21,964 nucleotides of DNA from Asaia bogorensis. Lineage in GTDB: Bacteria; Pseudomonadota; Alphaproteobacteria; Acetobacterales; Acetobacteraceae. The DNA is taken from contig CAMCZJ010000021.1 in NCBI GenBank assembly GCA_945886995.1, positions 1-21,964 on the forward strand, in the 5' to 3' direction. Of this stretch, positions 13,049 to 21,526 are shown in pieces; position 1 is the first letter of the stretch; each line of letters opens with the position of its first letter. The position numbers and the translations under genes are program-made. Under the pieces are notes generated by a model. The model worked only from the letters and a program-made list of their open reading frames with translations. It was not told the origin of the DNA and did no database searches.

Positions 13049-13890
13049 GTATCATGACAGGAACTCCCCGTATCGCCGCGCGCTTCGCGGCCCTGCGCGC
13101 CGAAGGGCGCGGCGCGCTCATCCCGTTTCTGGAAGCCTTCGACCCAGACCGCGCGACAGCCATGGAAATCCTACGCGGCTTTCCGGGTGCTGGCGCGGAT
13201 TTGATTGAAATAGGCTGCCCCTTCACGGACCCGATGGCGGATGGCCCAACTGTTCAGCGCGCCGGTCAGCGCGGGCTGAAGGCGGGGGCTACGCTTGCCG
13301 GCACCCTGCAAATGGTGCGCGAATTCCGCGCCGGTGATGCAGCAACACCGATCATCCTGATGGGCTATTACAATCCCATCCTGTCCTATGGCGCCAATTT
13401 CTGCGCGGACGCGGCGGCGGCGGGCGTTGATGGCCTGATCATTGTGGATGTGCCGCCAGAAGAAGCGGATGAAATCGAACCCCAGGCGCGTGCCGCCGGG
13501 CTTGATATGATCCGCCTGATCGCGCCAACCACAGATGATGCACGCATGATCAAGGTTTTGGCTGCCACATCCGGCTTCATCTATTACGTCGCCATCACCG
13601 GCATCACCGGCACACGCAGCGCGACCGGCGCTGAATTGGCCGAGGCTATTCCGCGCATCCGCAAACACACCAAGCTGCCGATTGCGATTGGGTTTGGCGT
13701 GCGCACACCAGAACAAGCAGCAGAAGCCGCGCGGATTGCCGATGGTGCGGTAGTAGCTTCAGCGTTGATTGATGTTCTGGCGGGCGATCTGGATGCCGAA
13801 GGCCGCGCCAAACCAGGCACGGCGCAGAAGGTGCTCGATCAGGTCGCGGGACTGGCGGCGGCGGTGCGGAGCGTGAAGAAGGGCGCCTGA
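13045..13890 (+). CDS. trpA: Tryptophan synthase alpha subunit
   Basis: TrpA cleaves indole-3-glycerol phosphate to indole and glyceraldehyde 3-phosphate and channels indole to TrpB. From GTG 13045 (GTGA overlap with trpB) it has 281 residues; ATG 13054 is a slightly shorter alternative. Catalytic residues are present: Glu55 in IEIGCPFTDP and Asp66 in PMADGPTVQ. Further signatures are LMGYYNPILSYG, the VDVPPEEADE loop, FIYYVAITGITGTR and the phosphate-binding IGFGVRTPEQA. A TIM-barrel of normal length is predicted, with no truncation. The next gene begins 34 bp later, so transcription may continue into the CoA-transferase cluster. Confidence 0.97.
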   Translation: MSIMTGTPRIAARFAALRAEGRGALIPFLEAFDPDRATAMEILRGFPGAGADLIEIGCPFTDPMADGPTVQRAGQRGLKAGATLAGTLQMVREFRAGDAATPIILMGYYNPILSYGANFCADAAAAGVDGLIIVDVPPEEADEIEPQARAAGLDMIRLIAPTTDDARMIKVLAATSGFIYYVAITGITGTRSATGAELAEAIPRIRKHTKLPIAIGFGVRTPEQAAEAARIADGAVVASALIDVLAGDLDAEGRAKPGTAQKVLDQVAGLAAAVRSVKKGA

Positions 13891-13924
13891 AGGCGTTGCT
13901 TAGGTTGTTGAGAGGAAGAGTGTA

Positions 13925-15130
13925 ATGACCTCCCCCATTGGTCCCCTAACTGGTCTGCGTGTTCTTGACTTAACCCGCGTTTTGGCCGGCCCCACCTGCA
14001 CACAGATGCTGGGTGATTTGGGCGCCGAAGTGATCAAGATTGAACGCCCGGAAGCCGGCGATGATACACGCGGCTTCGCGCCGCCCTTCGTGCCGAATAC
14101 GAAGGAAAGCGCTTATTTCGTCGGCGTCAATCGCAACAAGAAATCCGTCACGCTGGATATCGCCAAGCCCGAAGGCCAGGCAATCATCCACAAGTTGCTT
14201 GAGCATTGCGATATCCTGGTTGAGAACTTCAAGGTCGGCGCCCTGGCGAAATACGGCCTGGGCTATGAGCAATTGGCCAAGACCCATCCGCGGCTGATTT
14301 ATTGTTCCATCACCGGCTTCGGGCAGACCGGGCCTTACGCGCCACGCCCAGGTTATGATGCGCTGATCCAGGCCATGGGCGGTGTCATGTCGCTCACGGG
14401 TGAGCCCAATGGTTCACCGCAAAAGGTTGGCGTGCCGGTCGCGGATCTTTTCGCGGGGCTTTATGGCTGCATTGGTATTCTTGCCGCGGTGAACCATCGC
14501 AACAGCACAGGCCAAGGCCAGCAGATTGATATCGGCATGCTGGACACGCATGTGGCGTGGCTCGCCAATCAGGGCATGAATTATCTTGCAACGGGCGAAA
14601 ACCCGGCGCGGCTTGGCAATCAGCACCCGAATATCGCGCCCTATCAGGAATTCCCGACCAAGGATGGCTATCTCATTCTCGCGGTTGGCAATGACCCGAC
14701 TTTTGAACGCTTCTGCAAGGCTTTCGGCCAGGAAGCGCTTCTGGCCGACCCGCGCTTTGCCACCAACCCGATCCGCGTACAAAATCGCCAGTTGGTGACG
14801 GATACACTGACACCGGTGATGAAATCCAAAACCACGGCGGAATGGATTGATGCGCTGGAAGCGCTCAAAATCGGGTGCGGCCCCATCAATACGCTGGAAC
14901 AGGTTTTCGCCGACCCGCATGTGCAGGCACGCGAAATGGTCGTGGAAATGGCCCATGGCAGCGGTGAGACGGTGAAGGTGATCGCGAACCCTGTGAAGCT
15001 TTCCGCCACACCGCCAAGCTATCGCAGCGCGCCGCCGGTGCTTGGCGAACACACGGAAGATGTACTGGCGTCTATGCTGAAAATGAGCGCGTCTGACATC
15101 GCCGCGTTGCGGGAAAAGGGCATCCTGTGA
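13925..15130 (+). CDS. CaiB/BaiF family CoA-transferase (class III)
   Basis: Class III CoA-transferases move CoA between carboxylic acids. This 401-residue protein has the standard opening LTGLRVLDLTRVLAGPTCTQMLGDLGAEVIKIE (about 8-40), NRNKKSVTLD (69-78), the catalytic aspartate in RPGYDALIQAMGG (Asp145), and GEPNGSPQKVGVPVADLFAGLY. The C-terminal domain contains the NIAPYQEFPTKDGYLILAVGND segment. Substrate cannot be told from sequence: formyl-CoA:oxalate, succinyl-CoA:hydroxy-acid or carnitine types share these motifs. The start at 13925 has GAGGAAGAG upstream. Its TGA overlaps the start of the alpha/beta hydrolase gene, pointing to a shared acyl-CoA or ester pathway. Confidence 0.92.
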   Translation: MTSPIGPLTGLRVLDLTRVLAGPTCTQMLGDLGAEVIKIERPEAGDDTRGFAPPFVPNTKESAYFVGVNRNKKSVTLDIAKPEGQAIIHKLLEHCDILVENFKVGALAKYGLGYEQLAKTHPRLIYCSITGFGQTGPYAPRPGYDALIQAMGGVMSLTGEPNGSPQKVGVPVADLFAGLYGCIGILAAVNHRNSTGQGQQIDIGMLDTHVAWLANQGMNYLATGENPARLGNQHPNIAPYQEFPTKDGYLILAVGNDPTFERFCKAFGQEALLADPRFATNPIRVQNRQLVTDTLTPVMKSKTTAEWIDALEALKIGCGPINTLEQVFADPHVQAREMVVEMAHGSGETVKVIANPVKLSATPPSYRSAPPVLGEHTEDVLASMLKMSASDIAALREKGIL

Positions 15131-15990
15131 CGCTGCCCCCCGCCGAGGCACGACCTGGCGCGCTGCGCTGGCTCTCGCCCGCGGGGTTTTTCACGCTGCG
15201 TTGGCTGGAATGGGGGCCGATTTCCGGCGCCCCGGTGGTCTGTGTGCATGGGCTCACGCGGTCGGGGCGGGATTTCGATGCGCTGGCGCGTGCATTGGCG
15301 GCTGCGGGGCGTAGGGTTTTCTGCCCTGATTTGCCAGGGCGCGGTGCTTCGGATTGGCTGCCCAACCCGGCGCTGTATCAGCCACCCATCTATTCCCAAG
15401 CCCTTTCCCATCTTCTGGCCCGGATGGATGGACCGGTGGATTGGGTGGGTACGTCGCTGGGCGGCATTTGCGGCATGGGCATTGCCGCAACGCCCGGCAG
15501 CCCGATCCGGCGTATGGTGCTGAATGATATCGGCGCCATTATCCCCGCCAGATCACTGCAACGCATTCGCGATTACATCAATCGCCCTGCGCCAAACTTC
15601 CCTGATATCGCCGCGCTTGAAGCGTATTTGCGCGATGTCCATGCGCCCTTTGGCAAGCTCAGCGATGCGGAATGGCGGCATTTGGCCGAAACCTCTGCGC
15701 GGCGCGATACTGAAGGCGCACTTAGGTTGCATTATGATCCCGCCATCACACACGCCTTCAGCGCGGGCGATATTGCCGATATTGATCTTTCGCCCTTCTG
15801 GGCTGTCATTGCCATTCCGGTGCTGATCTTGCGCGGTGTCACCAGTGATATCCTGCCCGCGGATGTCGCGGCGGAAATGGCGCGCAAGCCGAATACGCGG
15901 TTGCTTGAAATTGCCGATGCCGGCCATGCGCCGGCGCTGATGGCGGCTGATCAGATCACCACCATCCGGGATTTCCTGGCCACGACATGA
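15127..15990 (+). CDS. Alpha/beta hydrolase
   Basis: This 287-residue protein has the alpha/beta-hydrolase fold: VVCVHGLTRSGRDFDALA (oxyanion HG motif, about 37-54), VFCPDLPGRGASDW, the nucleophile elbow GTSLGG (Ser110), and the remaining triad as Asp241 in GVTSDIL and His267 in DAGHAPAL. A lid region (about 130-200) sits between. The start is GTG 15127 in a GTGA overlap with the CoA-transferase stop, and its own TGA overlaps the ATG of the next gene. No signal peptide is seen, so it should be cytoplasmic. Substrate is unknown; the neighbouring CoA-transferase makes a thioester or lactone plausible. Confidence 0.9.
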   Translation: MTLPPAEARPGALRWLSPAGFFTLRWLEWGPISGAPVVCVHGLTRSGRDFDALARALAAAGRRVFCPDLPGRGASDWLPNPALYQPPIYSQALSHLLARMDGPVDWVGTSLGGICGMGIAATPGSPIRRMVLNDIGAIIPARSLQRIRDYINRPAPNFPDIAALEAYLRDVHAPFGKLSDAEWRHLAETSARRDTEGALRLHYDPAITHAFSAGDIADIDLSPFWAVIAIPVLILRGVTSDILPADVAAEMARKPNTRLLEIADAGHAPALMAADQITTIRDFLATT

Positions 15991-17306
15991 ACACGGAAGC
16001 CCCAGCCTCGACACGCAAAGCAGGGATGCTCGGGTTTATTGTCTCGCTTTGGGATGGGCTTTACGGCTTCGTCTTTCGTGTGGTGCCGCTATTATTGGCA
16101 GCGGCTTTCGTGTTGCTTTTGCTGCGCGAAATGCGGCGTGAGGATATTGAAATCGCGCCCATTCACGTACCGACACGGCTTGCTGAAGCGGGGCTTTCAC
16201 CGGATGTGGTCGCGCTGCGCCTGCTTGATCAGGTCGTGCTGGTGCAGAGTACCGTCACCGCTGAAAGGCTCGTTCAGCAGCGCCTGGAATTGGCCGGCGA
16301 TCAGCCGGATTTCAATGTGCCGATTGCGGGGCTTTCACTGCGCGCGCTGGCAGCATTGCTGCGCAGTGTGTTCGGAACACCAAGCCGGCGAATCACTGGT
16401 GAAATTGTGCTGGAGAAGGAGCAGTTGAAACTCCGCCTCCGGCTCGCGGGGCATGGGCTGATTGCCGATATTGATGGCGTGCCGGCGGATGCGGTGGATC
16501 AATTGCTGGTGCGCGCAGCGCCCGAGATTTGGCGCTTGATCCAGCCAAGGCTTTACGCCTGGCATGTGGCGCAGACGGAACCTGACGAAGCCATTGTGCG
16601 TGACAGGCTGCGCGCCTTGTTGCGCAGCGCGGGCGGCGATGTTGCCACTGAAACCACTGCGCGCGGCCTGATCGGGCGCAGCTATTTGCGCGAAGGCCGC
16701 GCGCGCGATGCTTTTAATATCGCTGAAATCATGATTAATGCCAATCCTGAACAGGGTGCGGCATGGTATCTGCGCGGCCTTGCGCAATTCCGCCTGGGTC
16801 GCGTGGAAACCGCGGTTGAGGATTACCGGCGGGCACAACAACTCGATCCCCGCGCCATCTGGGTGCATATCGCCTTGGCTGAGATTTTTATGCAGGCGGG
16901 CAATCTGGATGAAGCGCTCAAGGAAAGTCGCAAGGCACTGGCGGATCAACCGCTTGATCCTTGGGCGCTTTTCCATGAAGGCAATGTGCTATTGGCGATG
17001 AACCGGACACGGGAAGCCATGCTCGCCACCCGCCGCGGGCTGGCTCAGGACCCGAATAGCGCTGATCTGCGCCATTTGCAGGGGCGCGTTTGGCTCAAGC
17101 TTGGCAATCAGGTAGAAGCAGCGAATGCCTTTCAGCAGGCCATCCGGCTTGCGCCCGCCATGGCGGAACCTGTGCTTGATCTTGCTGAATTGCAGTTAAG
17201 TACAGGAGAAACCTCCGAAGCGCGTGATGCCTTGATGAGGCTTCTGGCGCGTGAGGATTTGCCGGCAGCGCAGCGCGCGCGGGCCGAGGTACTGATGGCG
17301 CAATGA
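15987..17306 (+). CDS. Membrane-anchored tetratricopeptide-repeat protein
   Basis: This 439-residue protein has one transmembrane helix near the N-terminus (about 30-46), with basic residues on both sides. A region of about 180 residues that I do not recognise follows; it contains repeated leucine/valine strands and VQSTVTAERLVQQRLEL. From about residue 225 there are five or so TPR units: AAWYLRGLAQFRLGRVETAVEDYRRA, WVHIALAEIFMQAGNLDEALKESRKA, then WALFHEGNVLLAMNRTREAM, HLQGRVWLKLGNQVEAANAFQQA and LDLAELQLSTGETSEARDAL segments. TPRs mediate protein-protein contacts, so a scaffold role is plausible, but no partner can be named. The ATG overlaps the hydrolase stop by 4 nt. Confidence 0.8.
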   Translation: MNTEAPASTRKAGMLGFIVSLWDGLYGFVFRVVPLLLAAAFVLLLLREMRREDIEIAPIHVPTRLAEAGLSPDVVALRLLDQVVLVQSTVTAERLVQQRLELAGDQPDFNVPIAGLSLRALAALLRSVFGTPSRRITGEIVLEKEQLKLRLRLAGHGLIADIDGVPADAVDQLLVRAAPEIWRLIQPRLYAWHVAQTEPDEAIVRDRLRALLRSAGGDVATETTARGLIGRSYLREGRARDAFNIAEIMINANPEQGAAWYLRGLAQFRLGRVETAVEDYRRAQQLDPRAIWVHIALAEIFMQAGNLDEALKESRKALADQPLDPWALFHEGNVLLAMNRTREAMLATRRGLAQDPNSADLRHLQGRVWLKLGNQVEAANAFQQAIRLAPAMAEPVLDLAELQLSTGETSEARDALMRLLAREDLPAAQRARAEVLMAQ

Positions 17307-17331
17307 ACAATGCGGCCAGGAATGTTCAGCC

Positions 17332-18897
17332 ATGTTTGATGTGATCGTGGTTGGCGCGGGTTCATCGGGTGCGACCTTAGCGGCACGACTTTCGGAGGAC
17401 TCGCATCGGCGCGTTTTGCTGCTGGAAGCGGGGCGTGATTGGCGCGCGGCAGAAGCGCCCGCCGCGCTCCGCAGCCCCAATATCGTGCCCTTCATGCATG
17501 ACCCCGCGCATCAGGCCGCCTGGCAATGGCCAGGCTTGATGACGCGCCGCACCCGCGCTCAGGCGCCCAAATTCTATTGGCGCGGCAAGGCGCTTGGCGG
17601 TTCCTCCACGGTCAATGCGCAAATCGCCATCCGCGGCGTGCCGGCCGCTTTTGATGCCTGGGCGGAGGCGGGGTGTGAGGGTTGGTCTGCCGCCGATGTC
17701 ATGCCAATCTTTGATACCATCGAAGATGATGCGAATTACGGCGTGCCCGGCAAGCGCCAGGGTGGCCCCATTCCCGTATGGCGGATGCCGGAAGAAAACT
17801 GGGGCGCGGTGGATCGTGCCTTGCGGGATGCCGCGCGTATCGCGGGCTATCCTGTGAAGCCTGATCTGAATGCGCCGGAAGGCGAGGGGCTTTCCTGCAA
17901 CCCGATCAATCTGCGCCACGGCCAGCGCGTAACCACCAATGATGGCTATCTGGAGCCGGCGCGCGGGCGCGCGAACCTGACCATTCGCGGCGATGCGCTT
18001 GTGGATCGCGTGATCTTCGCAGGGTGCCGCGCTGCAGGTGTGCGCGTGCGCTTTGGCGCTGGCGCTTTTGAGGATATTGCCGCGCGAGAAGTGGTTCTTT
18101 GCGCCGGTGCCATCCATAGCCCTTGTATCCTCATGCGCAGCGGCATTGGCCCTGCACTGGCTTTGCGCGGCTTGGGTATCGCCGTTCTACATGATGCGCC
18201 TGCCGTCGGGCAGCATTTCATGGATCACCCGATCCTGCGCGCACGCCTGGCCCTGAAGCCTGGCTTTCGCGCTGAAGGCACCGATGCGCGGCATACCAAT
18301 TGCTGCCTGACTTACAGCAGCAAGCTCGGTGGCGGTGGTGAGCGTAACATGATCATCATCGCCTATAATCATCGCGGGCTTGCGGAAGGCGGCGTGGCGC
18401 CCAATGGCGGCATTGGTGTGGCGCTTTATGATGCGCTGTCACGCGGCGAAGTGTGTTTGACCTCCGCCGATCCAGACGCGCAGCCAGTGGTTGAAGAAAA
18501 CATGCTGGATCATCCAGCCGACAGGCTACGGATGCGCGATGGGGTGCGGCGCTTGGCGAAGCTATGTGCCTTGTCGCCGGTCGCTGATATTGCGGATGCC
18601 ATCACCTTTGGGGAGAGCGCGCTTACCATGGCGGAAGCGGCAGCGCTTTCGGATGATGCGCTGGATCAGATCATGCTCGATCAGGCGGGCGATATCCAAC
18701 ACGCCGCCGGCACTTGCCGCATGACCGCGCATGAAGACCCGCGCGGCGTGGTGGACCCTGAATTGAAGGTGCGTGGCGTGGAGGGTCTGCGCGTGGCCGA
18801 TGCTTCCATCATGCCATCCGATTGCCGCGCCAATCTGCATTTCACCTGTGTGATGATCGGCGAAGCGGCGGCGCTGCGAATGCGCGCCGCCGGTTAG
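17332..18897 (+). CDS. GMC family FAD-dependent oxidoreductase (choline dehydrogenase-like)
   Basis: GMC enzymes oxidise alcohols with FAD. This 521-residue protein starts MFDVIVVGAGSSGATLAARL, a Rossmann FAD-binding motif, continues through a VLLLEAG ribose-binding segment, GKALGGSSTVNAQIAIRG (GMC signature 1) and EVVLCAGAIHSPCILMRSGIGP (signature 2), and ends with HAAGTCRM (His457) and DASIMPSDCRANLHF (His503), the probable active-site histidines. The substrate is unknown; choline dehydrogenase, glucose dehydrogenase and other alcohol oxidases look alike at this level. No Shine-Dalgarno is obvious before ATG 17332, 25 bp after the TPR gene. It ends 6 bp from the convergent hemB, so no separate terminator space exists. 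Confidence 0.93.
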   Translation: MFDVIVVGAGSSGATLAARLSEDSHRRVLLLEAGRDWRAAEAPAALRSPNIVPFMHDPAHQAAWQWPGLMTRRTRAQAPKFYWRGKALGGSSTVNAQIAIRGVPAAFDAWAEAGCEGWSAADVMPIFDTIEDDANYGVPGKRQGGPIPVWRMPEENWGAVDRALRDAARIAGYPVKPDLNAPEGEGLSCNPINLRHGQRVTTNDGYLEPARGRANLTIRGDALVDRVIFAGCRAAGVRVRFGAGAFEDIAAREVVLCAGAIHSPCILMRSGIGPALALRGLGIAVLHDAPAVGQHFMDHPILRARLALKPGFRAEGTDARHTNCCLTYSSKLGGGGERNMIIIAYNHRGLAEGGVAPNGGIGVALYDALSRGEVCLTSADPDAQPVVEENMLDHPADRLRMRDGVRRLAKLCALSPVADIADAITFGESALTMAEAAALSDDALDQIMLDQAGDIQHAAGTCRMTAHEDPRGVVDPELKVRGVEGLRVADASIMPSDCRANLHFTCVMIGEAAALRMRAAG

Positions 18898-18903
18898 GTC
18901 CAA

Positions 18904-19953
18904 TTACCCCCGCTTCAGCACCGCCGCCGCATCCACGGCGAAATAGGTCAAAACCCCCGCGGCGCCGGCACGCTTGAAGGCCAAAAGGCTTTCCATCATC
19001 GCACGTTCACGATCAATCCAGCCATTTTGCGCGGCACCCGCGATCATGGCGTATTCACCACTCACCTGATAAGCGAAGGTGGGCACACCAAAGCGTTCAT
19101 GCACGCGGCGCACAATATCCAGATACGGCATGCCGGGTTTGACCATGACCATATCGGCGCCTTCAGCCAAATCCATCGCAACTTCGCGCATCGCCTCATC
19201 CGAATTGGCGGGGTCCATCTGATAGGTTTTCTTGTCACCCTTCAGCGAAGATCCCGACCCCACCGCATCACGGAATGGCCCATAAAAGGCAGAAGCATAT
19301 TTCGCCGCATAGGACATGATGCGCGTATGAATAAAACCCCGCGCATCAAGGGCAGCGCGAATGGCGGCGACCCGCCCATCCATCATGTCCGATGGCGCGA
19401 TCACATCAATACCCGCTTCCGCCTGATTGACCGCCTGCGCGGTCAGAATGGCAAGCGTATCATCATTCGCAACATAACCATCGCGGATGACGCCATCATG
19501 CCCATGATCGGTATAGGGGTCGAGTGCCACATCACCCACCAAGCCAAGCTCCGGGAATTTTGCCTTCAGCAAGCGCGATGCGCGGCACATCAGGTTTTCC
19601 GGATTGGTGGATTCCGTGCCTTCCGCATCCTTGATCTCAGTTGGCGTCATCGGGAAAAGCGCCACTGCCGGCACGCCAAGCTTCACCGCGGGTGCGACAT
19701 GTTCTTCCAGCTTATCGATTGTTACGCGCACCACCCCCGGCATGGAAGCCACCGGCATGATGGTATTGGTGCCTTCCATGATGAAGATCGGCCAGATCAG
19801 ATCACCAACACTCAGCACATTTTCCGCGACCAGCTTGCGTGTGAAAGCGTCATAGCGATTGCGCCGCATGCGAATGGCAGGAAAGGCGCCAAGCGCGGTG
19901 GAGGCAGGGCCAAGGCCGAGTTCTTGCGCCATCCGGCGACGATCCGCGTTCAT
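18904..19953 (-). CDS. hemB: Delta-aminolevulinic acid dehydratase (porphobilinogen synthase)
   Basis: HemB condenses two 5-aminolevulinate molecules to porphobilinogen in haem, cobalamin and bacteriochlorophyll synthesis. The 349-residue protein contains both Schiff-base lysines: Lys218 in SYAAKYASAFYGPFRDA and Lys272 in MVKPGMPYLD. At the site where Zn-type enzymes have three cysteines it reads DVALDPYTDHGHDG, with Ala143, Asp145 and Asp153, the Mg-type arrangement known from alphaproteobacteria such as Bradyrhizobium. The start is the ATG at 19951-19953 (minus), which overlaps the metY stop by 4 nt, so metY and hemB form one transcription unit. This pairing is unusual from the standpoint of pathway logic. 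Confidence 0.97.
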   Translation of the reverse strand: MNADRRRMAQELGLGPASTALGAFPAIRMRRNRYDAFTRKLVAENVLSVGDLIWPIFIMEGTNTIMPVASMPGVVRVTIDKLEEHVAPAVKLGVPAVALFPMTPTEIKDAEGTESTNPENLMCRASRLLKAKFPELGLVGDVALDPYTDHGHDGVIRDGYVANDDTLAILTAQAVNQAEAGIDVIAPSDMMDGRVAAIRAALDARGFIHTRIMSYAAKYASAFYGPFRDAVGSGSSLKGDKKTYQMDPANSDEAMREVAMDLAEGADMVMVKPGMPYLDIVRRVHERFGVPTFAYQVSGEYAMIAGAAQNGWIDRERAMMESLLAFKRAGAAGVLTYFAVDAAAVLKRG

Positions 19954-21251
19954 GCCTGGGCCGCCTTCAGCGCCTGGTCAAGATCCGCCAATATGTCGTC
20001 AATATGTTCAATGCCGATGGAAAGCCGGACGTAACCTGGCGTGACACCGGATGCAGCCTGTTCGCTTTCATCCAATTGGCTATGCGTCGTGGTGGCGGGA
20101 TGGATCGCAAGGCTGCGTGCATCGCCGATATTGGCCACGTGGTAGAACATTTTCAGTGCCTCAATAAAACGTTGCCCGGCTTCCTTTCCGCCCTTCAATT
20201 CAATGCCCATCAGGCTGCCATGCCCACCGCGCAAATAAGCATCAGCGCGGCGGCGGCTTTCACCTTCCATGAGCGATGGATGGATCACCCGCGTCACTGC
20301 CGGGTGCTGCGCCAGGAAGGCTGCGGCGCGCGTTGCATTGGCGCAATGGCGTTCAATGCGCAGCGGTAGGGTTTCCATGCCTTGCAGGAACAGGAAGGCA
20401 TTCATGGGCGACATGGGCGCACCCAAATCGCGCAGCAGGCAGGTACGCATGCGGATAATGTACGCAATCGGTCCCAATGGCTTCACGGCCTGAGTCCAAA
20501 CCGCGCCATGATAGGAAGGATCGGGCTTGTTCAGCGTTGGGAAACGATCACCATAGGCTTCCCAATCGAAATTGCCGCCATCCACCACAACGCCGCCAAT
20601 GCTGGTGCCATGGCCGCCAATCCATTTGGTGGTGGAATGCATGACAATCGCGGCACCATGGTCCAGCGGGCGGCAGATGATCGGCGCTGCCGTATTGTCC
20701 ATGATCAGCGGAATGCCAAGCTTCCGCCCAATCGCCGCCACTTCCGCAATCGGGAAGACTTGCAGCTTAGGGTTGGGCAGCGTCTCGGCGTAATAGGCGC
20801 GGGTGCGCGCATCGGTCGCGCGCGCAAAACCTTCCGGATCGGCGGGGTCCACAAAGCGCACTTCAATGCCAAATTGCTTCAGCGTATTGGCGAAAAGATT
20901 CCAGGTGCCGCCATAAAGATCGGTGGAGGAGACAATATTGTCCCCTGCCTCACACAAATTCATCACCGCGAAAGTGGTCGCTGCCTGGCCCGAACCCACT
21001 GCCAGCGCCGCGACACCACCTTCCAAAGCCGCGACGCGCTTTTCCAGCACATCCACGGTTGGGTTCATGATGCGGGTATAGATATTGCCAAGCTCAGAAA
21101 GCGCGAAAAGCCGCGCGGCATGGCCGGTATCCTGGAATTGGAAGGATGTGGTCTGATGGATCGGCACAGCCACCGAACCGGTTGTGGGGTCCGCACGCCA
21201 GCCGGCATGCAGCACCAGGGTTTCAGGATTGGTCCAATTCGGTGCCGACAT
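19950..21251 (-). CDS. metY: O-acetylhomoserine aminocarboxypropyltransferase (sulfhydrylase)
   Basis: MetY makes homocysteine from O-acetylhomoserine and sulfide with PLP, in the methionine pathway. The 433-residue protein has the Cys/Met-metabolism signatures: TLVLHAGWRADPTTGSVAVPI (about 11-31), YTRIMNPTVDVLEKRVAALEGG, SGQAATTFAV, the aspartate in PLIMDNTAAPIICRP, and the PLP lysine in MHSTTKWIGGHG (Lys209). Length above 420 residues separates MetY from shorter cystathionine gamma-synthase/lyase relatives. The start at 21251 has GGGAGAA a few bases upstream. It is the first gene of the metY-hemB unit; the leader contains a perfect hairpin at 21302-21320, but I found no match to the SAM-II riboswitch consensus. 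Confidence 0.95.
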   Translation of the reverse strand: MSAPNWTNPETLVLHAGWRADPTTGSVAVPIHQTTSFQFQDTGHAARLFALSELGNIYTRIMNPTVDVLEKRVAALEGGVAALAVGSGQAATTFAVMNLCEAGDNIVSSTDLYGGTWNLFANTLKQFGIEVRFVDPADPEGFARATDARTRAYYAETLPNPKLQVFPIAEVAAIGRKLGIPLIMDNTAAPIICRPLDHGAAIVMHSTTKWIGGHGTSIGGVVVDGGNFDWEAYGDRFPTLNKPDPSYHGAVWTQAVKPLGPIAYIIRMRTCLLRDLGAPMSPMNAFLFLQGMETLPLRIERHCANATRAAAFLAQHPAVTRVIHPSLMEGESRRRADAYLRGGHGSLMGIELKGGKEAGQRFIEALKMFYHVANIGDARSLAIHPATTTHSQLDESEQAASGVTPGYVRLSIGIEHIDDILADLDQALKAAQA

Positions 21252-21301
21252 GGCATTCTCCCATCCCCGCTGGCTTCAGGCACGCGGGAAGACTTGATCT
21301 G

Positions 21302-21320
21302 GTCGCGATAAACCCGCGAC
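21302..21320 (-). promoter_or_regulatory. Perfect 6-bp palindromic hairpin in the metY leader
   Basis: GTCGCG (21302-21307) and CGCGAC (21315-21320) flank a 7-nt spacer, 50 nt upstream of the metY start. It could be an operator or a leader hairpin. The rest of the 275-bp gap to the gene at 21527 shows no recognised riboswitch. Confidence 0.3.
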
Positions 21321-21483
21321 AGAGCGAAACCTGCCACGCCATTGGCTGTTGCGAAAGGGTTTTCCGTAAAAGACAAAGGCTTTGCTTCGTGCAGGTGCGG
21401 CGCGGCAGGCTGCTTCCCCCTGAAGCCGGGATCGGAGCAGGTTTTCGCCCCCGCCACAGCGCGTCATGCTTTCCCGCCAGCAC

Positions 21484-21525
21484 CGCTTCGGCGTAGCTTT
21501 GTAAGTCTCAGTAGGAGCCGAAGCG
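21484..21525 (+). promoter_or_regulatory. 9-bp inverted repeat spanning the TctC-gene translation start region
   Basis: CGCTTCGGC (21484-21492) is the exact complement of GCCGAAGCG (21517-21525), with a 24-nt loop. The ribosome-binding site AGGAG (21513-21517) sits at the loop-stem junction and the start codon at 21527 is 1 nt past the 3' arm, so folding would hinder initiation. As DNA, the arm centres are 33 bp apart, which would also suit a dimeric regulator. Confidence 0.45.
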
Positions 21526-21526
21526 C

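Noticed and set aside
19027..20034. Plus-strand open frame of 335 codons opposite hemB and metY
   Set aside because: Antisense shadow in GC-rich DNA; both minus-strand genes are unmistakable, and the His/Arg-rich translation has no motif.
21252..21526. SAM-II or cobalamin riboswitch upstream of metY
   Set aside because: The conserved blocks of either class are not found in order; a GAAGCCAG-like stretch near the end of the leader is isolated. A covariance-model scan would settle this.
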